A stretch of 64,000 nt of DNA from the NCBI RefSeq assembly GCF_014648055.1, contig NZ_BMQJ01000001.1, forward strand, positions 714,741 to 778,740. The letters are read 5' to 3'. Positions 26,248 through 34,707 of this stretch are shown here, in pieces. The stretch comes from Streptosporangium pseudovulgare. Lineage in GTDB: Bacteria > Actinomycetota > Actinomycetes > Streptosporangiales > Streptosporangiaceae. The notes under the pieces are model-generated. The model searched no databases. It was not told the origin of the DNA and saw only the letters and a program-made list of their open reading frames with translations. The first letter of the stretch is position 1, and each line of letters begins with the position of its first letter. The position numbers and the translations under genes were made by a program.

Positions 26248-27059
26248 CAGCGCATCTCACCGATCGCGACCTGCTCCACGTCGTCGTACGCCTGGTTCTC
26301 CCCGCCCATCGCCCAGACGAAGGAGTAGCTGTGCGTGCCGAAACCGCAGTGCACCGACCAGGGCGGCGAGATCACCGCCTGGCGGTCGGCGACCACGAGG
26401 TTGCGGGTCTCGTCGGGGCGCCCCATCAGGTGGATCACCCGCTGGTCGGCGGGCAGATCGAAGTAGAAGTAGACCTCGGTCCTGCGCTCGTGGGTGTGGC
26501 AGGGCATGGTGTTCCACATGCTGCCGGGCGCGAGCACGGTCACGCCGAGCACGAGCTGGCAGCTCCGGATGCCCTCGGCGTGGACGTACTTGTGGATCGT
26601 GCGCTCGTTGGAGCCCTCGGGGGAGCCCAGCCGTACGGGCTCGGCGTCCTCCAGGGTGGTCTTCATCGTGGGGAGGGAGGCGTGCGCGGGGGTGGAGACG
26701 AGGTAGAACGGGCCGCCCTCGAACGTCACCTCCCGCGCCCCCATCCCGGCGTACAGGCACTCCTTCCCGGACAGCTCGTACGGCGTGCCGTCCACCGTCA
26801 CCGTGCCCGTCTCGCCCACGTTGACCACGCCCAGCTCGCGGCGCTCCAGGAAGTACCCGGCCCGCAGCCCGTCGGGGCAGGGCAGCTCCAGCGGCCCGTC
26901 GCCGGGCAGCGCGCCGCCGACGACGATGCGGTCGTGGTGCGAGTGGACCAGGCGGACCTCCCCGGGCACGAAGAGCTGCTCCGCCAGGAAGCGGCGGCGC
27001 AGCCACTCGGTGGTCGCGCCGGGGATCTGGTCGGGCGCCGTGGCGTGCCGTACCTCCAT
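26247..27059 (-). CDS. kduI: 5-dehydro-4-deoxy-D-glucuronate isomerase KduI
   Basis: Zinc-dependent cupin-fold isomerase of 270 residues that converts 5-keto-4-deoxyuronate to 2,5-diketo-3-deoxygluconate. The metal-site segment CHTHERRTEVYFYFD gives the His-x-His-x4-Glu triad, and the fourth ligand His is in SPPWSVHCGFGTHSY. Also family-like are the start MEVRHATAPDQI and FYLVSTPAHASLPT. Length is standard. It is first gene of the kduI-kduD-iclR operon with two operators 32-68 bp upstream, and is divergent from an MDR oxidoreductase gene. Confidence 0.95.
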   Translation of the reverse strand: MEVRHATAPDQIPGATTEWLRRRFLAEQLFVPGEVRLVHSHHDRIVVGGALPGDGPLELPCPDGLRAGYFLERRELGVVNVGETGTVTVDGTPYELSGKECLYAGMGAREVTFEGGPFYLVSTPAHASLPTMKTTLEDAEPVRLGSPEGSNERTIHKYVHAEGIRSCQLVLGVTVLAPGSMWNTMPCHTHERRTEVYFYFDLPADQRVIHLMGRPDETRNLVVADRQAVISPPWSVHCGFGTHSYSFVWAMGGENQAYDDVEQVAIGEMR

Positions 27060-27090
27060 CGACCCTCCATGTTCTCTGTTGATCAGAGTT

Positions 27091-27127
27091 GTTCTATTAC
27101 ATGGAATTAAAGCCTGTTACATAGAAC
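27091..27127. promoter_or_regulatory. Operator pair P4 (kduI promoter)
   Basis: GTTCTATTACATGGAAT (27091-27107) and AGCCTGTTACATAGAAC (27111-27127), 20 bp apart. The first is the best palindrome of the set (GTTCTAT and ATGGAAT arms). They probably overlap the kduI promoter in an AT-rich stretch. Confidence 0.7.
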
Positions 27128-27249
27128 ATGTCGAGCGTACGGCGCAGCTCCTCGCGGGCTTGCCCCTGACGCGCGGGTCAAGGGTTAACGTCGCGACGCC
27201 GCACACCCCCCGGCCTCCCGCATTCCCCCACTCCACAGAGGAACATCGC

Positions 27250-28272
27250 ATGCCCACTCCGCCGCGTGTCTCCCGCGAAGTCCGGCTGGCCGCCCTGCCC
27301 GACGGCCTGCCGGGCCCGGAGCACTTCGAGATCGCCGAGACCCCACTGCCGGCGCCCGGGGACGGCCAGGCCCTGGTCAGGAACCGCTTCTTCCACGTGT
27401 TCGCCGCGCTGCGCACCCTCATCGGCGAGGGCGTGGACGGTGCGCCGTTCCCGCCGCTGCGCCCCGGAGACACCCTGTTCGGGGCAGCCGTCGGCGAGGT
27501 CGTCTCGGCCCCCGAGGGCAGCGGGCTGCGCCCCGGCGACCTGGTCTCGCACTGGCTCGGGTGGCGCGAGTACGCGGCCGTGGACGTCACAGGCTGCACC
27601 CCGCTGGACGGCTCCCTGCCCGATCCGGCCGCCCACCTGGCACCGGGCCGGTTGGCCTACACCGCACTGACCAGGGACGCCGAGATCCGGCCCGGCGACA
27701 CGGTCTTCGTCTCGGGCGGCGGCGGGGCGGTCGGCTCGATGGCCGGGCAGATCGCCCGGCTGCTCGGCGCGGGCCGGGTGATCGGCAGCGCCGGCTCGCC
27801 GGAGAAGGCCGCGCGGCTGGTCTCCGAACTCGGCTACGACGCGGCAGTGGTCCGCGGCGCGGGCCCGATCGGCGAGCAGCTCGCGCGGGTCGCGCCCGAC
27901 GGCGTCGACGTACTGCTGGACAACGTCGGCGGCGAGCAACTGCGGGCCGCGGTGGCGGCGGCCCGGCCCGGGGCACGGTTCGTCCTGGTCGGCGCGCTGT
28001 CCGGTCAGCTGTCTCCGCACGGTTCCGGCACCGAGGCGCCGGTCGAGCTGGACTCCTACCGGCTCATCCTCAGGCAGGTCACGATCCGCGGCTTCGGCGG
28101 CTTCGGCGGCTCTGAGGAGCTCTCACGGTGGAATGAGCGCTTCGGCGGCTGGCTGCGCTCCGGCGACCTCGTCTTCCCGCACGTGCGGGTCCGCGGCATC
28201 GAGAACGCCCCGCGGACGCTGCACGAGGTGTTCCACGGCCGGCACCTCGGCACCGTTATCGTGGAGCTCTAG
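27250..28272 (+). CDS. NADP-dependent MDR oxidoreductase (zinc-free, leukotriene B4 dehydrogenase/CurA-like)
   Basis: Medium-chain reductase of 340 residues. It lacks the zinc-binding Cys/His set of alcohol dehydrogenases. Cofactor region: DTVFVSGGGGAVGSMAGQIA near residues 150-170, then GSAGSPEKAARL and VDVLLDNVGGEQLRAAVAAA, as in 2-alkenal/15-oxo-prostaglandin reductases. These reduce double bonds of enals and enones with NADPH. GAGGAAC precedes ATG 27250. It is divergent from kduI but its link to pectin use is not evident; the operators lie 120 bp and more upstream of it. Confidence 0.9.
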   Translation: MPTPPRVSREVRLAALPDGLPGPEHFEIAETPLPAPGDGQALVRNRFFHVFAALRTLIGEGVDGAPFPPLRPGDTLFGAAVGEVVSAPEGSGLRPGDLVSHWLGWREYAAVDVTGCTPLDGSLPDPAAHLAPGRLAYTALTRDAEIRPGDTVFVSGGGGAVGSMAGQIARLLGAGRVIGSAGSPEKAARLVSELGYDAAVVRGAGPIGEQLARVAPDGVDVLLDNVGGEQLRAAVAAARPGARFVLVGALSGQLSPHGSGTEAPVELDSYRLILRQVTIRGFGGFGGSEELSRWNERFGGWLRSGDLVFPHVRVRGIENAPRTLHEVFHGRHLGTVIVEL

Positions 28273-28375
28273 GTTCTGCTCGTGGATCCTCGTTACGGCG
28301 GAGATTCACAAAACAGGACCCGGGCCCCGCCGGGGCGGGGCCGCGGAACGCGAGAACCCGGGTGCCGGAGGGCTG

Positions 28376-28753
28376 ATGAGGATCGGCGACGCGGCGGCCG
28401 CGGCGGGGACCACCCCGCGCGCGCTGCGCTTCTACGAGCAGCGCGGGCTGCTGCCCCCGCCGCCGCGCACGGCGTCCGGGCAGCGGGAGTACGGCCCCCG
28501 CGAGGTGGCCCGGATACGAATCGTCCGCGAGCTGCTGTCCCTCGGGCTGACCGTCGAGGACGTGCGGAGCCGCGCCGATCGCCTCCACCTCCTGGAGGGC
28601 GACGACCCGCCGTACGACGCCCCCGGGTGCGCCGAGGGCAGGGGGGTCGTCGGACGCCGGCTCGCGGCGCTCGACGAGGAGATCGCCCGCCTGACCCGGC
28701 TGCGCGAGCGGCTCGCCACCCGGACCGGCGTCCAGGACACCGTGGCCCCGTAG
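28376..28753 (+). CDS. MerR-family transcriptional regulator
   Basis: Regulator of 125 residues. The N-terminal half is a MerR winged helix: MRIGDAAAAAGTTPRALRFY, then QRGLLPPPPR and REYGPREVARIRIVRELLSL. A dimerisation helix follows (RRLAALDEEIARLTRLRERL). A single cysteine occurs in the loop before that helix, so metal binding of the MerR/CueR type is unlikely; it resembles the small SoxR/BmrR-like regulators of Streptomyces. ATG 28376 has GGAGGG just upstream. It lies 103 nt after the MDR gene and may control it. Confidence 0.88.
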   Translation: MRIGDAAAAAGTTPRALRFYEQRGLLPPPPRTASGQREYGPREVARIRIVRELLSLGLTVEDVRSRADRLHLLEGDDPPYDAPGCAEGRGVVGRRLAALDEEIARLTRLRERLATRTGVQDTVAP

Positions 28754-28819
28754 CCGCGTGGCCCCGTGACCGCACGCCCGCGTACAGCGTGCCCTCGCGG
28801 CCTCACGGTCCGACGGAAA

Positions 28820-28849
28820 AGGGGTTCCCGCCACACGGCGGGAACCCCT
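28820..28849. terminator. Bidirectional terminator between MerR gene and rnj
   Basis: Perfect 13-bp stem AGGGGTTCCCGCC / GGCGGGAACCCCT with an ACAC loop, preceded by GGAAAA. It stands between the stop of the MerR gene (28753) and the convergent stop of rnj (28866) and can serve both. Confidence 0.85.
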
Positions 28850-28865
28850 CCGGAACGCGGGACCG

Positions 28866-30551
<1,686 letters not shown>

Positions 30552-30702
30552 CCGGTCACCCCTTCCCGGTGCGCCGCGAATCCCTCACCGGGTGCCGCGG
30601 ACCTCGGCCGGACGGGGTGCCCCCCACGTTCTCCATGTTCTCTGTGGCTCAAGCTTCCGTTCCTCCCCACTGCGGCCACCTGCGGCCGCCACGTTTCCTT
30701 TG

Positions 30703-31626
30703 TCATGCAACCCCGTCGGGCAGCTTCACGCCGCCCGCGACCAAGTCTTCTCGCAACCGCGCGACCTGCTGCTCCGTGGCCTCCGCCAGGGGCGGCCGCA
30801 CGGATCCGGCCGGGCGGCCCAGCAGGGCCAGCGCCGCCTTCGCCATGATCGCCCCGCCGGCCTGCGTCATGATCCCGGAGATCACCGGGAGCAGCCTGCG
30901 GTGTACGGCGAGCGCGCCCGAGACGTCGCCCGCGCGGTACCGCTCCATCAGGGCGGCGATGTCCGCGCCCGCCACGTGCCCGATCACGCTGACGCAGCCC
31001 GCGGCGCCGACCGACAGCCACGGCAGGTTGAGCGCGTCGTCACCCGAGTAGAACGCCAGGCCCGTCGCGGCCATCACCTGCGAGGCGGCGAACAGGTCGG
31101 CCTTGGCGTCCTTGACCGCGACGATCCGCTCGTGGGCCGCCAGCCGCAGGAGGGTCTCGGTCGCGATCGGCACGCCGGTGCGTCCCGGGATGTCGTACAG
31201 CATGACGGGCAAACCGGTGGCGTCGGCGACGGCGGTGAAGTGGCGGTGGAGCCCCTCCTGCGGCGGCTTGCTGTAGTACGGGGTGACCACCAGCAGGCCG
31301 TGCGCCCCGGCCCGCTCCGCGGCCCTGGCCAGCTCGACGCTGTGGCGGGTGTCGTTGCTGCCCGCCCCGGCGACGACCACGGCGCGGTCACCGACCGTCT
31401 CGACGACGGCGCGCAGGAGACGCTCCTTCTCCTCGTCGGAGGTCGTGGGCGACTCGCCCGTCGTGCCGCTCACGACGAGGCCGTCGTTGCGCTGCTCGTC
31501 CACCAGATAGGCCGCCAGGCGCCGAGCCCCCTCATAGTCGACCGAGCCGTCCTCGGCGAACGGCGTGACCATCGCGGTCAGCATGCGCCCGAAGGGCGCG
31601 TCAGAGGCTCTCGTCGGCGCTGTCAT
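30703..31626 (-). CDS. dapA: 4-hydroxy-tetrahydrodipicolinate synthase
   Basis: TIM-barrel aldolase of 307 residues condensing pyruvate and aspartate semialdehyde, the first step of the DAP/lysine branch that feeds the cell wall. Seen: GTTGESPTTSDEEK, Tyr pair in VVTPYYSKPPQEG, LYDIPGRTGVPI, and Schiff-base Lys in RIVAVKDAKADL. The start ATG 31626 has no ribosome binding site but TACCGT lies 7 nt upstream, suggesting a leaderless message. dapB is 14 kb away at 45836; in Streptomyces the two are much closer. Confidence 0.96.
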   Translation of the reverse strand: MTAPTRASDAPFGRMLTAMVTPFAEDGSVDYEGARRLAAYLVDEQRNDGLVVSGTTGESPTTSDEEKERLLRAVVETVGDRAVVVAGAGSNDTRHSVELARAAERAGAHGLLVVTPYYSKPPQEGLHRHFTAVADATGLPVMLYDIPGRTGVPIATETLLRLAAHERIVAVKDAKADLFAASQVMAATGLAFYSGDDALNLPWLSVGAAGCVSVIGHVAGADIAALMERYRAGDVSGALAVHRRLLPVISGIMTQAGGAIMAKAALALLGRPAGSVRPPLAEATEQQVARLREDLVAGGVKLPDGVA

Positions 31627-31633
31627 AGACCGA

Positions 31634-31639
31634 ACGGTA
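31634..31639 (-). promoter_or_regulatory. -10-like hexamer for dapA, leaderless arrangement
   Basis: On the minus strand TACCGT (TANNNT) is followed by TCGGTCT and then the dapA ATG. The spacing of 7 nt equals that at ftsK, dapB and the Rrf2 gene. Confidence 0.45.
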
Positions 31640-31899
31640 CCCGGACTCCCTCAAAACGGTTGACCCCGCCACCCCGTCCGCGCTACTCACGAGGACGGGC
31701 CGGTGAGGACGGATCGGCTCGCGACGCTCCGCCGCAGGCGACGGGCATGGACGCGGGCGCGGACGCGGCGGCCGCCGGAGCGGGCCGTTCCCGCTCCCGG
31801 GACGTCTTCCCCGTCGGCTCCCGAGCCACACCCCACAGTACTCGAAGCCTTCCCGGGGTGACGGTCAGGCGAGACCGGAGCAGCCCGGTTTTCCCACTT

Positions 31900-32115
31900 T
31901 TATGGCAAAAAAATCTTCAACATACGCCATGTCGGGTCACCGACCGGACGTCGTTGCTCACCGGACATGCGAGAGACCGCCGATATGTGCTCGGGGGTAC
32001 ACACATCGGCGGTCTCTTCCGTTGAATCGGGGCCGCTTACTCGGGCGTTACACGGTCTCTGAGATATTTTCTGGCGCTTTCGGCGGAAGGCAAAGTTGGG
32101 GCTCCAAACAGTCAC
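31900..32115 (-). CDS. Possible small protein of 71 residues, doubtful
   Basis: In the otherwise empty, less GC-rich gap between dapA and the GntR gene (31627-32148), the minus strand has GGAGGG (32121-32126) placed 5 nt before GTG 32115 and an open frame to TAA at 31900. The predicted product is basic (start VTVWSPNFAFRRKRQKISQR) with two cysteines and no recognised domain. Codon use lacks the strong G/C bias at third positions seen in the neighbours, and a long hairpin lies in its middle, which argues against a normal protein gene. Could be a leader peptide or pure chance. Confidence 0.25.
   Translation of the reverse strand: MTVWSPNFAFRRKRQKISQRPCNARVSGPDSTEETADVCTPEHISAVSRMSGEQRRPVGDPTWRMLKIFLP
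31972..32017 (-). ncRNA. 18-bp hairpin in divergent dapA-gntR gap (structured element, class unknown)
   Basis: Arms AGAGACCGCCGATATGTG (31972-31989) and CACACATCGGCGGTCTCT (32000-32017) flank a 10-nt loop. Transcribed from the minus strand, all 18 positions pair (one G-U); from the plus strand one A-C mismatch remains. It is not at the end of any confident gene, so it is not an ordinary terminator. Candidate small RNA, leader element or protein-binding site; orientation is inferred from the pairing only. Confidence 0.4.
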
Positions 32116-32148
32116 GATCACCCTCCGTGTCGTCGCGTATACGACAGG

Positions 32149-32970
32149 ATGAGGCGACGCCCGCCGACCCCTGGGATGGACATCGTGGCAACCTCCGATC
32201 CTGTCTACCTGCGCGTCGTCGCCGACATCCGCCGCCAGATCGTCGACGGCTCCCTGCTCCCCGGCGCGCCCGTCCCCTCCCGCGCCCAGCTCACCCGCAA
32301 GTACGGCGTGGGCGAGACCGCGGCCCGGCACGCGCTGCGCGTGCTCGCCGCCGAGGGCCTGATCGTCGGCCGCGTCGGCTCCGGCCACTACGTGCGGGCC
32401 CAGCCGGTGCTGCTGCCCCTGCACCGCTGGCGCCTCCACGACCACCACGTCCCCTTCGGCGCCGACCCCGGTCCCGAGGACGTGCGCGTCACCTGCGACC
32501 GCCGATCCGATACGGCCACGGCCACCCCCGACATCGCCCTGCGCCTGCGTCTGGGCGGCTGCGCCACGGTGGCTCGCACCCACTACGTCTTCCGCGGCGA
32601 CGGCAGGCCGATCCAGCTCGCCACCTCCTACGAGCCCGCCGGGCTCGGCGAGCCCGGTCCCGGCGCCGGCTTCGGCTCCGTCCTGGGCTCCAGCCTTGGT
32701 TCAGGTCCCGGCGCCGGTCCCGATGAGCATCTCCGCGGGCCGGCCGGCCGCCTCGCCGCCCTCGGCATCAAGGTCACCGAGATCGTGGAACAGGTCCGCA
32801 CCCGCGTCCCCCAGCCCGCCGAGAGCGACGCGCTCGCCCTGCCCGCGGGCGTCCACGTCCTGCACGTGGAGCGCACCCACTGGGCCGGCGACCGCCCGGT
32901 CGAGACCAGCGACATCGTCATCCCGGGCGACCGCTTCCGCCTGATCTACACTCACGCGGTCCAGCAGTAG
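32149..32970 (+). CDS. GntR-family (HutC subfamily) transcriptional regulator
   Basis: Regulator of 273 residues. Winged helix at about residues 18-80 (PVYLRVVADIRRQIVDGSLL, SRAQLTRKYGVGETAARHAL, VGRVGSGHYVR), then a UTRA/HutC-type ligand domain ending PVETSDIVIPGDRFRLIYTH. A Gly/Ser/Pro-rich insert near residues 175-195 (EPGPGAGFGSVLG) interrupts the ligand domain. ATG 32149 and ATG 32176 are both possible; CGTATACG just upstream could be part of its own promoter or operator. Ligand unknown. It is divergent from dapA across a structured gap. Confidence 0.88.
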   Translation: MRRRPPTPGMDIVATSDPVYLRVVADIRRQIVDGSLLPGAPVPSRAQLTRKYGVGETAARHALRVLAAEGLIVGRVGSGHYVRAQPVLLPLHRWRLHDHHVPFGADPGPEDVRVTCDRRSDTATATPDIALRLRLGGCATVARTHYVFRGDGRPIQLATSYEPAGLGEPGPGAGFGSVLGSSLGSGPGAGPDEHLRGPAGRLAALGIKVTEIVEQVRTRVPQPAESDALALPAGVHVLHVERTHWAGDRPVETSDIVIPGDRFRLIYTHAVQQ

Positions 32971-32988
32971 ACCCGCTCCGCGAGCCTT

Positions 32989-33058
32989 GCGGGCCATGCG
33001 GGCCATGCGGGCCATGCGGGCCATGCGGGCCATGCGGGCCATGCGGGCCATGCGGGCC
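32989..33058. repeat. 9-bp minisatellite, GCGGGCCAT, seven full units plus a partial one
   Basis: Perfect copies run from 32989 to 33051 and a truncated unit follows. It lies 19 bp after the GntR stop and ahead of radC. There are no mismatches between units, which points to recent slippage. Translated, it would only give Met-Arg-Ala repeats. Confidence 0.95.
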
Positions 33059-33210
33059 GCCGTGGAACGCCGTACGACGAAACCGGATTCCCGCCGCGGC
33101 GGGCCCGAGAGGTCCCGCGGGCCCCGTGGACTCCCTTGGTCCCGGGCAGGCCGGAATGTCGGCGGCCCCTGGTACAACCGACCTGGTTTCCCGAGCCGGA
33201 GGTGCCTCGC

Positions 33211-33876
33211 GTGCGCGTCAAGGACATGCCCCCCAGCGACCAGCCTCGCGAGCGGCTCCTGTCGAACGGCGCGACCGCGCTGGCCGACCGGGAGCTGCTC
33301 GCACTGCTGATCGGCTCGGGGAGCCGGGGCACCAACGCGGTGGAGCTCGCCTCCCACCTGATCGCGCACTGCGGCGACCTTCGCGGACTGGCCCGCTCCG
33401 ACGCCCACCGCCTGATGTCCGTCCCCGGCATCGGCCCCGCCAAGGCCGCCCGGGTGATCGCCGCCTTCCACCTGGTGCGCCAGGCGCAGTCGGAGCCGGA
33501 GCGGCGGCGGATCACCTGCTCGGGAGACCTCGCCGCGGTCACCGCGCCGCTGCTGCGCGGCCTCGGCCGCGAGCGCGTGGTCGTCGTGGTCTGCGACGCC
33601 GGGGGCGCGGTGACCCGCCGGGCGGTCGTCAGCGAGGGCGGCGGAGACCACGTCCCGGTGTCCGTCCGCGAGATCGTCAGCACGGCCCTGACCTCGGGCG
33701 GCATCTCCTTCGGCCTCGCCCACAACCACCCCGGCGGCTCCCTCGATCCCAGCCCCGACGATCTGGAGCTCACCGCGCGCCTGCGCGAGGCGGCCGAGAC
33801 CGTCGGTCTCCGCTTCCTGGACCATGTGATCGTCACCGACACCGCCTGGCGCCGGGTCGGCCTCGGCACCCCCTGA
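33211..33876 (+). CDS. radC: RadC-family JAB1/MPN domain protein
   Basis: Protein of 221 residues: helix-hairpin-helix-like N-terminal part (LMSVPGIGPAKAARVIAAFH) and a JAB/MPN metalloprotease-like domain with SFGLAHNHPGGSLDPSPDD (HxHPxG metal motif). RadC (DUF2466) was named from a misassigned repair mutation in E. coli and its function is unsettled. GTG 33211 is selected because GGAGG at 33198-33202 is 8 nt upstream; ATG 33226 is an alternative. Followed by a terminator-like hairpin. RadC genes are often found on mobile or accessory regions, which fits its position within the dapA-dapB insertion. Confidence 0.93.
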   Translation: MRVKDMPPSDQPRERLLSNGATALADRELLALLIGSGSRGTNAVELASHLIAHCGDLRGLARSDAHRLMSVPGIGPAKAARVIAAFHLVRQAQSEPERRRITCSGDLAAVTAPLLRGLGRERVVVVVCDAGGAVTRRAVVSEGGGDHVPVSVREIVSTALTSGGISFGLAHNHPGGSLDPSPDDLELTARLREAAETVGLRFLDHVIVTDTAWRRVGLGTP

Positions 33877-33903
33877 CGACGTCTCCGAGGTGGTTCGGAG
33901 TGA

Positions 33904-33935
33904 GGGCGCCGTGCCACCCGGACGGCACGGCGCCC
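33904..33935 (+). terminator. radC terminator hairpin
   Basis: Perfect 12-bp stem GGGCGCCGTGCC / GGCACGGCGCCC, 8-nt loop, 27 nt after the radC stop. First member of a cluster of hairpins. Confidence 0.75.
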
Positions 33936-33964
33936 CACCCCGGGCCTGTTCGCGGACCCCTCCC

Positions 33965-34034
33965 CCGCCGTGGCCGGCCAGGCGTCTCCTCACGACATCG
34001 TGAGGAGACGTCCGGCCGATCCTCGCCACGGCGG
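33965..34034. repeat. Nested inverted repeat with 28-bp near-perfect palindrome
   Basis: The core has arms CGTCTCCTCACGA (33983-33995) and TCGTGAGGAGACG (33998-34010) around CA. Outside it GGCC pairs with GGCC, and CCGCCGTGG (33965-33973) pairs with CCACGGCGG (34026-34034). The whole 70-bp element could fold into one long arm. It codes for nothing obvious. Confidence 0.8.
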
Positions 34035-34103
34035 AAACCCGCGGAACAGGACCGGACCCGGCGAGCCGATGGAGCGTGGGAAGCGACTCGCCGGACGGCC
34101 GGG

Positions 34104-34136
34104 CCCCGGCGGGCGGCATGGGGTCGCCCGCCGGGG
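34104..34136. repeat. Inverted repeat, 12-bp perfect arms
   Basis: CCCCGGCGGGCG (34104-34115) and CGCCCGCCGGGG (34125-34136) around a 9-nt loop. A weaker 8-bp pair (34058-34065 with 34087-34094) precedes it. Confidence 0.7.
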
Positions 34137-34144
34137 ATTCCTGT

Positions 34145-34177
34145 GGTCCCGCATCGGCCCTCCACCGATGCGGGACC
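34145..34177. repeat. Inverted repeat, 13-bp perfect arms
   Basis: GGTCCCGCATCGG (34145-34157) and CCGATGCGGGACC (34165-34177) around loop CCCTCCA. It begins 8 bp after the previous hairpin. Confidence 0.75.
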
Positions 34178-34225
34178 GCCTCCCGCCTCGAGCGCCATGG
34201 CCCCCCAAGAGACGGGTGGTTGGTA

Positions 34226-34267
34226 TGCCCGGCGGCGGGAGACCTCTGCGCGTCCCGCCGCCGGGCA
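34226..34267 (-). terminator. 15-bp hairpin after the 106-residue hypothetical gene
   Basis: TGCCCGGCGGCGGGA (34226-34240) and TCCCGCCGCCGGGCA (34253-34267), perfect, with a 12-nt loop. It starts 13 nt beyond the stop of the minus-strand gene at 34281 and is likely its terminator. Confidence 0.75.
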
Positions 34268-34280
34268 CGTTCATCGGCCG

Positions 34281-34601
34281 TCACCGCGCGGCGCCGGCCA
34301 GCAGGCGGCGCCAGAGCTCCTGCGTCCGGCTTGCGATCTCCCACGGTGACTCGTGGACGACCGTCACGCCGTTCCGCCGCTCCGTTCGCCGTACGAACAT
34401 CAGCCCTCCCGCCTGACACAGCTCGTAGAACGTGGCCAGGCAGTCGCAGGTGTGCTCCTTCACCCGCACCCGCGAGGTCCTCGGCCGCTCGGGCCGCCAG
34501 TCGACCAGCCCGTGCTCCGAGTTCGGCGAAGCGGGATGAAGGCTGTGATGAACCTCCTCCAGCCTGCCGAGCGCCTTCCCGCCCCTCCGCTGCTTGGCCA
34601 C
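34281..34601 (-). CDS. Conserved-looking hypothetical protein, 106 residues
   Basis: Not recognised. The protein is basic at the N-terminus (MAKQRRGGKALGRLEEVHHS), has a central TCDCLATFYELCQAGGLMFV with three cysteines, and ends in a predicted helix (PWEIASRTQELWRRLLAGAA). No signal peptide or membrane segment. Third-position GC is high, so it is probably a real gene. It starts with GTG 34601; TATAGT, a consensus -10, lies 6 nt upstream and there is no ribosome binding site, so the mRNA is likely leaderless. It is divergent from the double-GntR gene at 34708 with a 106-bp gap, so that regulator may control it. Confidence 0.72.
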   Translation of the reverse strand: MAKQRRGGKALGRLEEVHHSLHPASPNSEHGLVDWRPERPRTSRVRVKEHTCDCLATFYELCQAGGLMFVRRTERRNGVTVVHESPWEIASRTQELWRRLLAGAAR

Positions 34602-34707
34602 GCCCTAACTATATGTCTAGTCGTATCTCTCCGTCAAAGCCTGAACGTCTTGTCTCTTAGACGTACCGTTATGGCAGGGCTCGTGTCTGTTCGTCTACCT
34701 TTTCAAT
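34602..34707. promoter_or_regulatory. Divergent promoter region with repeated TGTCT elements
   Basis: AT-rich relative to surroundings. Minus-strand -10 TATAGT occupies 34608-34613; plus-strand TACCTT occupies 34696-34701, 6 nt before GTG 34708. TGTCT occurs at 34614, 34651 and 34684; the second is within GTCTCTTAGAC, an inverted repeat with GTCT/AGAC arms. GTCTA also precedes both GntR genes at the same distance from their start codons. Operator role is inferred. Confidence 0.5.
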
